Assembly (NCBI GenBank): GCA_041628225.1
Contig: JBFKPQ010000006.1
Location: 1-37,894 of the forward strand
Direction: 5' to 3'
DNA from: JBFKPQ01 sp041628225
Lineage (GTDB): Bacteria; Actinomycetota; Acidimicrobiia; Spongiisociales; JAENVV01
Length of the DNA: 37,894 nucleotides
Below, in pieces: positions 30,973 through 37,894 of this stretch (the first letter of the stretch is position 1; the number at the start of each line of letters is the position of its first letter). The notes under the pieces were generated by a model. That model was not told the DNA's origin, ran no database searches, and was given only the letters and a program-made list of their open reading frames with translations. The position numbers and the translations under genes are program-made.

Positions 30973-31331
30973 AACGAGCCACTCTTCTCCTCGCTCTCCT
31001 CTTGTCCGCGACCGCTTGTGCCACGATCCGAGAGAACGTGTCGATCGAGGTCGACGTGCAGGGCATCATCGCCTCGACCTGCCAGCAGCTGGCCGATCGG
31101 TTCGTCGACCAGCTGGCCGACGCCGTCGTCGAGTTGGATGCTTCGACCGACACCGACCTTCCCGACATCGATGTCCGTGATCTCATCGACCGGGCCGACG
31201 ACCTCGGATGCTCGCCCGAGGATCTGACCGCGCTGGTATCCGAGAAGATCGACACCGTGCAAGCCGATTCGGAGCGGGCTCGCGCTTGGCTCGACGAAAT
31301 CGCGGGAGAGGTGGAGCAGGCCGGAGGATGA
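30969..31331 (+). CDS. Small lipoprotein, unknown function
   Basis: A 120-residue protein with a lipoprotein signal: basic KR, a Leu-rich core and the lipobox SATAC (Cys17). The mature part is acidic and helical with no domain I recognise; two Cys (about 38 and 81) could form a disulfide. The GTG start overlaps the GNAT stop (GTGA), and its TGA overlaps the glycerate-kinase ATG (ATGA), so it is translated in series with both. This linkage of an envelope lipoprotein to two cytoplasmic enzymes is unexplained. Confidence 0.7.
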   Translation: MKRATLLLALLLSATACATIRENVSIEVDVQGIIASTCQQLADRFVDQLADAVVELDASTDTDLPDIDVRDLIDRADDLGCSPEDLTALVSEKIDTVQADSERARAWLDEIAGEVEQAGG

Positions 31332-32590
31332 CCGTAGGCCCGTTCGACCCGGTGGTCCTCGAAGCCGACCAGCAACGGCGCAGCCGGGTGCTCGACTGGT
31401 TGGCGTCCGGCCTGGCGGCGGCCGATCCTGCCGAAGCGGTTCGCCGCCATGTCACATCTCGCCAGGTGGCCAGTACTCCGCTCGCAGGCAAGGTGGCGGT
31501 GCTCGCGGTCGGGAAGGCGGCCGAGGCCATGGCCGCCGGGCTCGGAGACCAGCTTGGCGACCGCCTCGACGAGGGATTGCTCGTGACGCCGGCACCCGTG
31601 ACGCCGGCGCCGGGGTTTCGCTCGATCGTCGCCGGACATCCCCTGCCTGACGCCGGAAGCCTCGAAGCCGGTGCCGCGGCGCTCGAGCTGGCGCGGTCGC
31701 TCGGTGCCGGTGACACGCTCGTCGTGCTGCTTTCGGGCGGGGCGTCGGCCCTGCTCGAGTACCCGATCGACGGGATCACGCTTACCGAACTCGTCGCCGT
31801 GACCGACACGTTGCTCCGCGGCGGGGCCGCGATCGACGAACTGAACCTGGTGCGCAGGCACCTGTCGGCCGTCAAGGGCGGCGGACTCGCCGCGGCCACT
31901 GCGGCGACGGTCGTCACCCTGGCACTGTCCGACGTCGTCGGGTCGCCGCCCCACGTGATCGGGTCAGGGCCGACCGTGTCCGACCCGACCTACGTCGAAG
32001 ATGCACGACGCGTGCTGCGCGCCCACGGCATCGACCCGCACGTGTTGAGCGTCGCGGCCGCCCAAACCGTGGGGCCCCGTGACTTCCTCGTGGTCGGAGA
32101 CGGACCCCGGTCGGCCGAAGCGGTGGCGGCCGCGGCGCGGGCCGACGGCCTGCCAGCCGTCGTCGAGCCGACGCCCCTCACCGGCGACGCGGCCACCGAG
32201 GCCCGGCGCTGCGTTGCCGTCCGGCGGCCAGGCGTGACGGTGAGGGCAGGCGAAACCACCGTGCGGGTCGACGGAACCGGACGAGGCGGCCGGAACCAAG
32301 AGGCCGCCCTCGCAGCCGCGATCGAGCTCGACGGAGCCACGGACATGCTCTTTGCGGCGCTGGCCACCGACGGCGCCGATGGACCGACCGATGCCGCAGG
32401 CGGCCTGGTCGACGGTGCGACCGTCGGCGAGGCTCGAGCGGCCGGCCTGGATGCCGCCGACCATCTCCGCCGCCACGACTCGTACGCGTGGTTGGCGGGC
32501 GCCGGCGCGCTCCTGCGCACCGGGCCGACCGGCACGAATGTCGGCGACATCTGGATCCTGTGGCGGGATCAGTCGGCGGCAGAGAGGTAG
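31328..32590 (+). CDS. Glycerate 2-kinase, MOFRL family
   Basis: An ATP-dependent kinase that converts D-glycerate to 2-phosphoglycerate, feeding glyoxylate- or serine-derived carbon into glycolysis. The 420 residues match the family (DUF4147 N-terminal domain plus MOFRL C-terminal domain). AVGKAAEAMAAGL, LLSGGASALLEYP, RRHLSAVKGGGLA and GSGPTVSDPT are in the N-terminal half, and GRGGRNQEAALAAAI, ATDGADGPTDAAGG and LLRTGPTGTNVGDI in the C-terminal half. The ATG overlaps the lipoprotein stop (ATGA). The end of the gene overlaps the converging winged-helix gene by 22 bp. Confidence 0.9.
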   Translation: MTVGPFDPVVLEADQQRRSRVLDWLASGLAAADPAEAVRRHVTSRQVASTPLAGKVAVLAVGKAAEAMAAGLGDQLGDRLDEGLLVTPAPVTPAPGFRSIVAGHPLPDAGSLEAGAAALELARSLGAGDTLVVLLSGGASALLEYPIDGITLTELVAVTDTLLRGGAAIDELNLVRRHLSAVKGGGLAAATAATVVTLALSDVVGSPPHVIGSGPTVSDPTYVEDARRVLRAHGIDPHVLSVAAAQTVGPRDFLVVGDGPRSAEAVAAAARADGLPAVVEPTPLTGDAATEARRCVAVRRPGVTVRAGETTVRVDGTGRGGRNQEAALAAAIELDGATDMLFAALATDGADGPTDAAGGLVDGATVGEARAAGLDAADHLRRHDSYAWLAGAGALLRTGPTGTNVGDIWILWRDQSAAER

Positions 32591-33141
32591 GCGGAGCCGC
32601 GCGGTGAGAGGCGGTAGCCCACCCGGAGGCTCTCGGTGAGGCCGAGCGCCTTCAACTTCCGCACGTCGAGTTTGAACGGCTGGAGCTCTCGGCCGAGTTC
32701 GACGGCGAGGTCGCCGGCACGAACGCCTGGCCGCCGGCGGATGATGTCGAGCGTGGCCGCCGTCCACGGGTCGTCCCGGTCGTACCGTGCGAGCCTGGCA
32801 TCGATCGCCGCAACATCCTCCGGGCTGAGCGAGGCGGTCGCGGCGAGTTCGGAGCGCGGATCGGGTTCGTCCAGGAAACGAAACAGCACTTCGTATAGGT
32901 GGCGGTCGCCGTCGCGCGCGATGGCGGCCAGCAGCGCGTCGACGGTCGGGTAGCCCGCACGCTTGGCGTCGTCGCGCGTGAGAGTGCCGGGATCGCGTGT
33001 CGTAACGGCCTCGACCTCGATCCGGCCTGCCGGAGTTCGGTAAGGCCGACCGGTGACGACCCGCGGGATCGCCCACCATCGGTACGCGCGGGTGATGGAG
33101 CCGTCAGCGATGCCGACCCACGTCGCTTTCGGGAACAGCAT
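32569..33141 (-). CDS. Possible PUA/ASCH-like plus winged-helix protein
   Basis: A 190-residue cytoplasmic protein with two parts. The N-terminal 90 residues (MLFPKATWVGIADGSITRAYRWWAIPRVVTG with TLTRDDAKRAGYPTVDALLAAI) look like an ASCH/PUA-type barrel, a fold that often binds RNA or modified nucleotides. The C-terminal part (TLDIIRRRPGVRAGDLAVELGRELQPFKLDVRKLKALGLTESLRVGYRLSPRG) looks like a winged helix. The assignment rests on sequence character, not on a unique motif. The ATG at 33141 is 7 nt after a TACGAT box, so an in-frame start 9 codons upstream is not needed. It overlaps the end of the converging glycerate-kinase gene by 22 bp. Confidence 0.6.
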   Translation of the reverse strand: MLFPKATWVGIADGSITRAYRWWAIPRVVTGRPYRTPAGRIEVEAVTTRDPGTLTRDDAKRAGYPTVDALLAAIARDGDRHLYEVLFRFLDEPDPRSELAATASLSPEDVAAIDARLARYDRDDPWTAATLDIIRRRPGVRAGDLAVELGRELQPFKLDVRKLKALGLTESLRVGYRLSPRGSAYLSAAD

Positions 33142-33148
33142 GCGGATG

Positions 33149-33154
33149 ATCGTA
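33149..33154 (-). promoter_or_regulatory. -10 box TACGAT of the winged-helix gene
   Basis: On the minus strand TACGAT ends 7 nt before the ATG at 33141. A leaderless mRNA is predicted. The 100-bp stretch to the EEP stop holds no gene. Confidence 0.45.
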
Positions 33155-33241
33155 TCCCTGCCGCACAACCTTCGCGGCCGCCACGCCGCCCAACACGGCC
33201 TGGTCGCTCGACGCCTTTACCTGGCTTCAGGCGATCGCCAC

Positions 33242-33880
33242 CTAGATGAGGTCGGCGACGATCGAACGGTGATCCGAACCCGCGATGTCGACCCATGCCA
33301 CGTCCTTCACGGTGACCTCTCGAACCAGGACGTGGTCGATCCGGAGGGCTTTCGGCAAACCCGGTCGGTAGTTCCAGGTGCGCTTCGGCTTGAGGCCATG
33401 GGTGCTCGCCCACGCCGCGACGCCGTCGTCGAGGTGTCGCCGCAACGCCTGGTACGCCGGCCAGGCGGGCGACGAGTTGAGATCACCGACCAGCACCATC
33501 GGTTCGGACCCGCGCACACGCTCGAGCACGGCCTGCACCTGTCGCGCCCGGTGGGGTAGATCTCCGACCGCCACCGGGTTGGCGATGTGGACGGCGGCCA
33601 CGGTCACGGATCGACCCCCGATGTCGATCGGGGCACTGATGAATGGCCGAAAGGGAATGTCGTCGGACGTGACGTCCACGGGCCGGTCGGCGACGAAGGC
33701 GTGGCCTTCGACCCCTCCCGGGCGGATGATCCCGTATCGATACCTGCTTTCCAGGACGTCGGCAGCCGCCGGCGCGAGCTCTTGGACGGCCACGACGTTG
33801 GGTCGATGCTCGTCGAGCGCGGCGGCAAACGCGGCTGGTGAAGCGTGGATGTTCCACAGGTTGGAGGTCATGATCCGCAT
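33242..33880 (-). CDS. Endonuclease/exonuclease/phosphatase (EEP) family protein
   Basis: A 212-residue Mg-dependent phosphodiesterase or phosphatase of the EEP fold. The catalytic residues are in MTSNLWN (Asn), AVQELAP (Glu), VHIANP (His), VGDLNSSPAW (Asp-Asn), RIDHVL (Asp-His) and GSDHRSIVADL (His). It is a compact member with no signal peptide, so cytoplasmic. The substrate may be a nucleic acid, phospholipid or phosphoester and cannot be told. It follows the flavoprotein gene by 27 bp but has a TACCGT box in that gap, so it may be transcribed alone or with the flavoprotein gene. Confidence 0.85.
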   Translation of the reverse strand: MRIMTSNLWNIHASPAAFAAALDEHRPNVVAVQELAPAAADVLESRYRYGIIRPGGVEGHAFVADRPVDVTSDDIPFRPFISAPIDIGGRSVTVAAVHIANPVAVGDLPHRARQVQAVLERVRGSEPMVLVGDLNSSPAWPAYQALRRHLDDGVAAWASTHGLKPKRTWNYRPGLPKALRIDHVLVREVTVKDVAWVDIAGSDHRSIVADLI

Positions 33881-33891
33881 GGCGACCGGAA

Positions 33892-33897
33892 ACGGTA
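33892..33897 (-). promoter_or_regulatory. -10 box TACCGT of the EEP gene
   Basis: On the minus strand TACCGT ends 11 nt before the ATG at 33880. It predicts a 5' leader of about 4-5 nt. Confidence 0.35.
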
Positions 33898-33907
33898 CCA
33901 GTGCCGC

Positions 33908-36322
33908 TCAGATCCGCAGCTGCGGACGGTAGAAGCTGTTCAGCTGGGCGGTGGCCGGCACCCGGTCTCCGGCGACTTCGATCTCGAACGCTCCGGACGC
34001 GAGCCACTCGGCGGTGACGCCATCGGGATGGTCGAGGTAACCCATCGCCAGTGGGGCATCGAGCGTGTACGACCACATACCCGACGACGTTCGTCCGACG
34101 AGCGCCCCGTCCCGATAGATCGGCTCGTCGTGATAGAGGAGCCGGTCGGACGCGTGCAGCCGAAGCTGTACCAGCCGCTTGGAGAGAGGCTCGTTGCGCC
34201 GCCGCTCCAGTGCCTCCCGGCCGATGAACGGCGTGTCCCAGTCGACCGCGAAGGCGAGGCCGGACTCGAGGGGAGTGTCTTCGTCAGTGATGTCATGACC
34301 CCAGTGTCGGTAGCCGGATTCCAATCGGAGCGAGTTCATGGCGTGGTAACCGGCATGGATCAAGCCGTGGTCGGTCGCCACGATGGCGTCGTAGACACGT
34401 ACCGCGTCGTCTCGAGAGACGTACAGCTCCCAGCCGAGCGCACCGACGTAGCTCAGCCGCATCGCCAGGATGTCGGCACCGGCGATCGACATCGTTTGCG
34501 CGGTACCGAACGGGAAAGCCTCGTTCCCGAGGTCGTGGTCGGTGACCGTTTGCAGCAGCGACCGAGCGGCCGGACCCATGATGCCGATGGTCGCCTCGTC
34601 CACTCGCGCGACGTCGACCTGGCGTCCTCGGGACTGGCGCGCCAGCCGCGCCCAGTCACGGGTGCGCGAGGCGGCGGCGGTCACCACCTTGAAGCTCGTT
34701 TCGCCGAGCCTCGTGACGGTGAGATCGGCTTCGATCCCGCCCCGGCGGTTGAGCCACTGCGTATAGACCACGGTGCCGGTGGGTACGTCGATCCGGTTGG
34801 CGGACAACTCGTCGAGGACTGCCAGGGCGTCGGGTCCCTCGACGGAGAACTTGGCGAAGGACGTCTGATCGAACAAGCCGACGGTCTCGCGGACCGCTCG
34901 ACATTCGCGGCCGGTGTTCTCGAACCAGTTCTGCTTTCCGTACGAGTACTCGTAGACGCGATCCTGTCCGGCATTCGCGTACCAGTTGGGCCGCTCCCAG
35001 CCTGCTGTCTCCCCCCAGACCGCCCCGGCGGCGTCGAGGCGATCGTGCAGAGGCGACGCGAGGATCCCACGTGCCGACTCGTACTGTCGGAATGGCCAGT
35101 GCATCGCGTAGAGGAGGCCCAGGCTCTCGGAGATCCGGTCGCGTAGGAATGTCTCGTCGGCCTGGTAGGGAAACGCCCGGCGGATGTCGACCGAGTTGAG
35201 ATCCATGGGTGCGGCGCCGTCGACGATCCAGTCGGCCAGAACCCATCCGACGCCGCCCGCCGACTGGATGCCCACGCTGTTGAACCCGGCGGCCACGAAC
35301 ACGCCATCCACCTCGGGCGTCTCACCTAGGTAGAAGACTCCATCGGGCGTGAAGGCCTCCGGTCCGTTGAAGAACAGTTGGATGCCCGACTCGCCCAACA
35401 CCGGCATCCGATGGATCGCACGTTCGAAGATCGGTCCGACGTGATCCCAGTCCTCGGGGAGGGTGCCAAAGCTGAAGTCGCGGGGGATCGCGTCCATGCG
35501 CCAGACCTTGCCGCGCGGCTCGAAGAAGCCGGCCATGATCTTGCCGGTCTCCTCTTTGAAGTAGGTGTAGTTGCCGGGATCGCGCAGGGTGGGGGCCCCG
35601 GTTGGGACGTCCGCAACGGGTTCGGTGACGATGTAGAAGTGCTCGCACGCCTGCAACGGCACGTTGATGCCGGCCGTCTTGGCGAGGTGCCTGGTCCACA
35701 TGCCGGCCGCCAGGACGACCGTCTCGGCCTCGATCGGACCTGCCTCGGTCTGGACGCCCGCGATGCGGCCGTCCACGACATCGAGCGAGGTGACGGCGAC
35801 GCCTTCGTGAATCGTGGCTCCGCCCATGCGAGCGCCTTTGGCGAGCGCCAAGGTGGTGTCGACCGGACTCGTTTGGCCATCACCTGGGATGTACACCGCC
35901 CCGAAGAGGTCGGCCGTGTGCAACGTGGGCCAGAGGTCGCGAGCCTCGGCCAAGCTGATCTCGTGAACGTCGACGTCGACGGTCTTCGCCATCGACATGC
36001 CGCGCAGGATCTCCTCCCAGCGTTCTTCGTCGGCTGCCACGGACACGCTTCCCGTGCGGCGGTACCCCGTCGCCTGACCCGTTTCCGCCTCGAGCTGTTC
36101 GAAGAGGCGAGCCGAATACGTGGCGAGGGTGGTGAGGCTGTGGCTCGATTTGAGCTGGCTCACCAAACCCGCCGCATGCCAGGTCGTACCGCCGGTCAGC
36201 TGGCCCTGCTCGAGGAGGAGCACATCGGTCACCCCACGCTTGGTGAGGTGGTAGGCGATGGAGCAACCGACGATGCCGCCACCGACGATCACGACCTGGG
36301 CTCGGCTCGGTAGGTTCGCCAT
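33908..36322 (-). CDS. Dimethylglycine/sarcosine dehydrogenase-like flavoprotein with GcvT domain
   Basis: An 804-residue flavoenzyme of the family that N-demethylates dimethylglycine or sarcosine and hands the methyl group to tetrahydrofolate. The N-terminal FAD domain (about 8-380) has VIVGGGIVGCSIAYHL and TGGTTWHAAGLV; His49 there matches the residue that holds FAD covalently in dimethylglycine dehydrogenase. An FAO_M linker (about 380-440) follows. The C-terminal half (about 450-800) is a GcvT aminomethyltransferase domain (TQWLNRRGGIEADLTVTRLGETSFKVV, LSYVGALGWELYV, the folate-binding region). The choice among dimethylglycine, sarcosine and related N-methyl substrates is not fixed by the sequence. 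The ATG at 36322 sits in a 48-bp divergent spacer with the IclR gene. Confidence 0.88.
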   Translation of the reverse strand: MANLPSRAQVVIVGGGIVGCSIAYHLTKRGVTDVLLLEQGQLTGGTTWHAAGLVSQLKSSHSLTTLATYSARLFEQLEAETGQATGYRRTGSVSVAADEERWEEILRGMSMAKTVDVDVHEISLAEARDLWPTLHTADLFGAVYIPGDGQTSPVDTTLALAKGARMGGATIHEGVAVTSLDVVDGRIAGVQTEAGPIEAETVVLAAGMWTRHLAKTAGINVPLQACEHFYIVTEPVADVPTGAPTLRDPGNYTYFKEETGKIMAGFFEPRGKVWRMDAIPRDFSFGTLPEDWDHVGPIFERAIHRMPVLGESGIQLFFNGPEAFTPDGVFYLGETPEVDGVFVAAGFNSVGIQSAGGVGWVLADWIVDGAAPMDLNSVDIRRAFPYQADETFLRDRISESLGLLYAMHWPFRQYESARGILASPLHDRLDAAGAVWGETAGWERPNWYANAGQDRVYEYSYGKQNWFENTGRECRAVRETVGLFDQTSFAKFSVEGPDALAVLDELSANRIDVPTGTVVYTQWLNRRGGIEADLTVTRLGETSFKVVTAAASRTRDWARLARQSRGRQVDVARVDEATIGIMGPAARSLLQTVTDHDLGNEAFPFGTAQTMSIAGADILAMRLSYVGALGWELYVSRDDAVRVYDAIVATDHGLIHAGYHAMNSLRLESGYRHWGHDITDEDTPLESGLAFAVDWDTPFIGREALERRRNEPLSKRLVQLRLHASDRLLYHDEPIYRDGALVGRTSSGMWSYTLDAPLAMGYLDHPDGVTAEWLASGAFEIEVAGDRVPATAQLNSFYRPQLRI

Positions 36323-36356
36323 TCGTCCGTTTCGCTGAGTGGAACGTTGCGCCAGT

Positions 36357-36363
36357 TAGGATA
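36357..36363. promoter_or_regulatory. Overlapping bidirectional -10 boxes between the flavoprotein and IclR genes
   Basis: On the plus strand TAGGAT (36357-36362) ends 8 nt before the IclR ATG. On the minus strand TATCCT (36363-36358) uses the same bases and reads toward the flavoprotein gene, 35 nt from its ATG. The two genes could thus share one symmetric -10. TGGAACGTTGCGCCA at 36340-36354, an imperfect palindrome with AACGTT inside, is a candidate IclR operator. Confidence 0.4.
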
Positions 36364-36370
36364 ACGGCCA

Positions 36371-37114
36371 ATGCAAGCCGTTGAACGCGTGTTCGCCATT
36401 CTGCGTGCTCTGGCCGCGCACGGCGGCAACGGATCGGTGGGAACGGTCGCCGTCGACACCGGCCTTCCGAAGTCGACGGTGTCGCGGATCCTTGCGGCCC
36501 TCGAGACGGAAGGGGCAGTCGAGCGCGTCGGTGACGGTGTGTATGCGATCGGCTGGGGGCTGCTGGCTCTCACGGGTGAACTCGACGAGACCACGCTCCT
36601 GACGCGGGTGGCGGAGCCCTACCTACTCGACCTCGCCGCCGAGTTCGGAGAGGGCGCCGGACTCTCGGTGGAGCACGGGGACGAGAGTCTGTACGCCCTG
36701 CATGTCGGGTCGCGAGGCGCCGTCCGGACCGAGGACTGGACGGGAGAAAGTTTCCCGTATCACACGGTCGCGGGAGGCTTGGCGATCCTGGCGACGTGGC
36801 CCGACGAGCGGATCGACGCCTACGCGGATGGTGGCCTCGCGGCTCTGTCGTCGAAGACGTTGACCACGCGACGCGCCCTGCGCCGGCGGATTCGGACGAT
36901 CCGCGCCGCCGGCTACGCCTCCACGATCGGCGAGTTCGACGTCGACATCAACGGTGTCGGAGCTGCCATCGTGGGTCCGGACGGAGCATCGCTGGGCGCC
37001 ATCACGGTCTACGGACCGGCCTACCGGTTCCCCGGAACCCGCAGCGTCGGCGAGGTGGGGATGCGCTGTATCGAAGTGGCTGCGCAGGTCGCCGGCCAGT
37101 TCGACCGCCGCTGA
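36371..37114 (+). CDS. IclR-family transcriptional regulator
   Basis: A 247-residue regulator. The N-terminal winged helix (AVERVFAILRALAAHGGNGSVGTVAVDTGLPKSTVSRILAALETEGAVERV, about 3-53) is followed by the IclR effector domain (about 75-245), which binds a small molecule. GEFDVDINGVGAAIVGPDGASLGAITVYGPAYRF is a conserved effector-domain stretch. Divergence from the flavoprotein gene with a shared 48-bp spacer suggests that it controls that gene and itself, with a methylated amine or its product as the likely signal; this is inference. The ATG has a -10 box 8 nt upstream and no ribosome site. Its stop abuts the converging MttB-family gene in TGATCA. Confidence 0.9.
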   Translation: MQAVERVFAILRALAAHGGNGSVGTVAVDTGLPKSTVSRILAALETEGAVERVGDGVYAIGWGLLALTGELDETTLLTRVAEPYLLDLAAEFGEGAGLSVEHGDESLYALHVGSRGAVRTEDWTGESFPYHTVAGGLAILATWPDERIDAYADGGLAALSSKTLTTRRALRRRIRTIRAAGYASTIGEFDVDINGVGAAIVGPDGASLGAITVYGPAYRFPGTRSVGEVGMRCIEVAAQVAGQFDRR

Positions 37115-37894
37115 TCACCACCGGAGAGATCGCCCTTCGACGTCTTCTATAGGGATGGCTATGTCGAAGCGTTCCCGTATCACCGCATCGACCGCCGGCG
37201 GGACATGCTCGGGGAAATGGTCGCGCAAGGTCGACCGGACGACCTGATGTGCCCGATCCTTCGCCTCGAGTCGTCCGGCGTCGATCCAGTCATCCGGGCT
37301 GAGCCGATCACCGACCTCCGGGTAGATGTACTCCGTCTGCATCACCGACAGGGTCTGGTCCGATCCCAGGAAGTGCCCTTCTCCGAAGACGGTGTCGCGG
37401 ATCACGTCCTTCGACAGCGTCGCCTCGTTCACGTCGATGCCCTTCACGGTCCTTCCCACGGACCCGAGCAGATCGTTGTCGATCACGAGCATCTCGTGGG
37501 AGTACGCGAGAAGGGACGCGAGCATGCCCGCCGACTCGTAGATCACGTTGGCGCCCGCCTGGGCGGCGAGCGTCACCGTGACGCCCTTTTCGTGGCCCGC
37601 TTGTGCGTCCGGCACCTTCGAGTCGGCCATGCCCGCGGCCACCGACGACGGCAGGCCCATCCAGTTGAGCAACTGGGCGGCGGCTGCGTTCAGGATGGCC
37701 TCTTCGCCGCTCCCGCCACTCATGGCGCCGGTCCGCAGGTCGGAGACGAACGGCCACATGCCCATGAGGCACGGATGGCCCGGGTTGAGGAGGTTCACGC
37801 AGGTCAGGGCGCCCAGGCATTCGGCCAGGGCCTGGACGAGTGAACCGGCGAGCGAGGCGGGAGATGTCGCACCGGCTTGACCGGCCGACAGGAG
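37115..37894 (-). CDS. MttB-family methyltransferase, C-terminal 259 residues (start outside window)
   Basis: The frame is open through the right edge and ends at TGA (37115-37117), so only the C-terminal half is here. LLNPGHPCLMGMW, LRTGAMSGGSGEEAILNAAAAQLLNWMGLPSSVAAGMADSKVPDAQAGHEKG and FGEGHFLGSDQTL are signatures of the trimethylamine/glycine-betaine:corrinoid methyltransferase superfamily (MttB, MtgB). These enzymes move a methyl group from a quaternary or tertiary amine to a corrinoid protein. No in-frame stop occurs in the C-terminal half, where archaeal MttB has its pyrrolysine (UAG) codon, so this is a non-pyrrolysine member; glycine betaine or a related compound is more likely than trimethylamine. 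An internal GTG (37798) is not the true start. Confidence 0.85.
   Translation of the reverse strand, partial: LLSAGQAGATSPASLAGSLVQALAECLGALTCVNLLNPGHPCLMGMWPFVSDLRTGAMSGGSGEEAILNAAAAQLLNWMGLPSSVAAGMADSKVPDAQAGHEKGVTVTLAAQAGANVIYESAGMLASLLAYSHEMLVIDNDLLGSVGRTVKGIDVNEATLSKDVIRDTVFGEGHFLGSDQTLSVMQTEYIYPEVGDRLSPDDWIDAGRLEAKDRAHQVVRSTLRDHFPEHVPPAVDAVIRERFDIAIPIEDVEGRSLRW

Noticed and set aside
31583..31615. Tandem GTGACGCCGGC repeats in the glycerate kinase gene
   Set aside because: Only two copies, encoding TPAPVTPAP; this looks like an ordinary low-complexity coding stretch.
37115..37894. Pyrrolysine-containing trimethylamine methyltransferase
   Set aside because: There is no in-frame TAG in the C-terminal half, where the Pyl codon lies in archaeal MttB, and no pyl genes are seen.
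1..37894. tRNA, rRNA, tmRNA, CRISPR array, transposase or integrase
   Set aside because: I looked for T-arm consensus, direct-repeat arrays and DDE or tyrosine recombinase text on both strands and saw none; composition is uniform, so there is no sign of a recent insertion.

Overview
The window is a 37.9-kb, high-GC, gene-dense chromosomal segment with about 40 protein genes. I found no tRNA, rRNA, CRISPR array, insertion sequence or phage gene. It looks like an Actinomycetota chromosome: it carries NucS (the actinobacterial and archaeal mismatch endonuclease), a WhiB iron-sulfur regulator, an F420-type deazaflavin oxidoreductase, a DUF1876 protein, a mycothiol-type maleylpyruvate isomerase-like protein and DrrAB-type ABC genes. 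Gene content and style (many leaderless genes, GTG starts, TAnnnT -10 boxes) would fit an environmental, aerobic member such as an Acidimicrobiia. That class assignment is inference; there is no phylogenetic marker here.

Layout. 1-2.4 kb: the tail of an unknown gene, an acidic helical protein, a free-standing 5'-3' exonuclease and a methyltransferase. 2.4-4.3 kb: a DrrA/DrrB-like ABC exporter, then a 275-bp gene-free region rich in hairpins. 4.6-8.2 kb (minus): class II fructose-bisphosphate aldolase and an anchored protein, then nhaA with a tiny zinc-ribbon gene and a thioredoxin gene joined by stop/start overlaps. 8.2-11.4 kb: a beta-CASP metallo-hydrolase converging on an Asp-box propeller / MoaD-like / DUF454 operon. 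11.5-15.2 kb: a MarR regulator converging on a LolD/FtsX-type ABC pair. 15.3-20.1 kb: NAD(P)HX epimerase, deazaflavin oxidoreductase, nucS-trmL, a DinB-like protein, an M20 peptidase and DUF4126. 20.2-24.7 kb: acyl-CoA dehydrogenase, a three-cupredoxin multicopper oxidase divergent from whiB, a MaoC hydratase, DoxX and DUF1876. 24.8-33.9 kb: MscS, MsrB, an MFS exporter, a lipoprotein, a secreted serine protease, a GNAT-lipoprotein-glycerate kinase operon, a winged-helix protein and an EEP phosphatase. 33.9-37.9 kb: a dimethylglycine/sarcosine dehydrogenase-like flavoprotein, an IclR regulator and a partial MttB-family methyltransferase, which look like one N-methylamine (betaine, dimethylglycine, sarcosine or trimethylamine-like) utilisation locus running off the right edge.

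Three patterns run through the window. (1) Many genes have a TAnnnT box 6-11 nt before the start codon, implying leaderless or near-leaderless mRNAs. (2) Convergent genes are packed with no space; five of eleven convergent junctions share or abut palindromic stop modules (CTAG or TGATCA). (3) Stop/start overlaps (ATGA, GTGA, TGATG) are common inside operons. The most unusual units are the MoaD-like protein whose Gly-Gly is followed by five extra residues within the propeller operon, the nhaA/zinc-ribbon/thioredoxin operon, the fused cupredoxin-multicopper oxidase beside whiB, and the methylamine locus.
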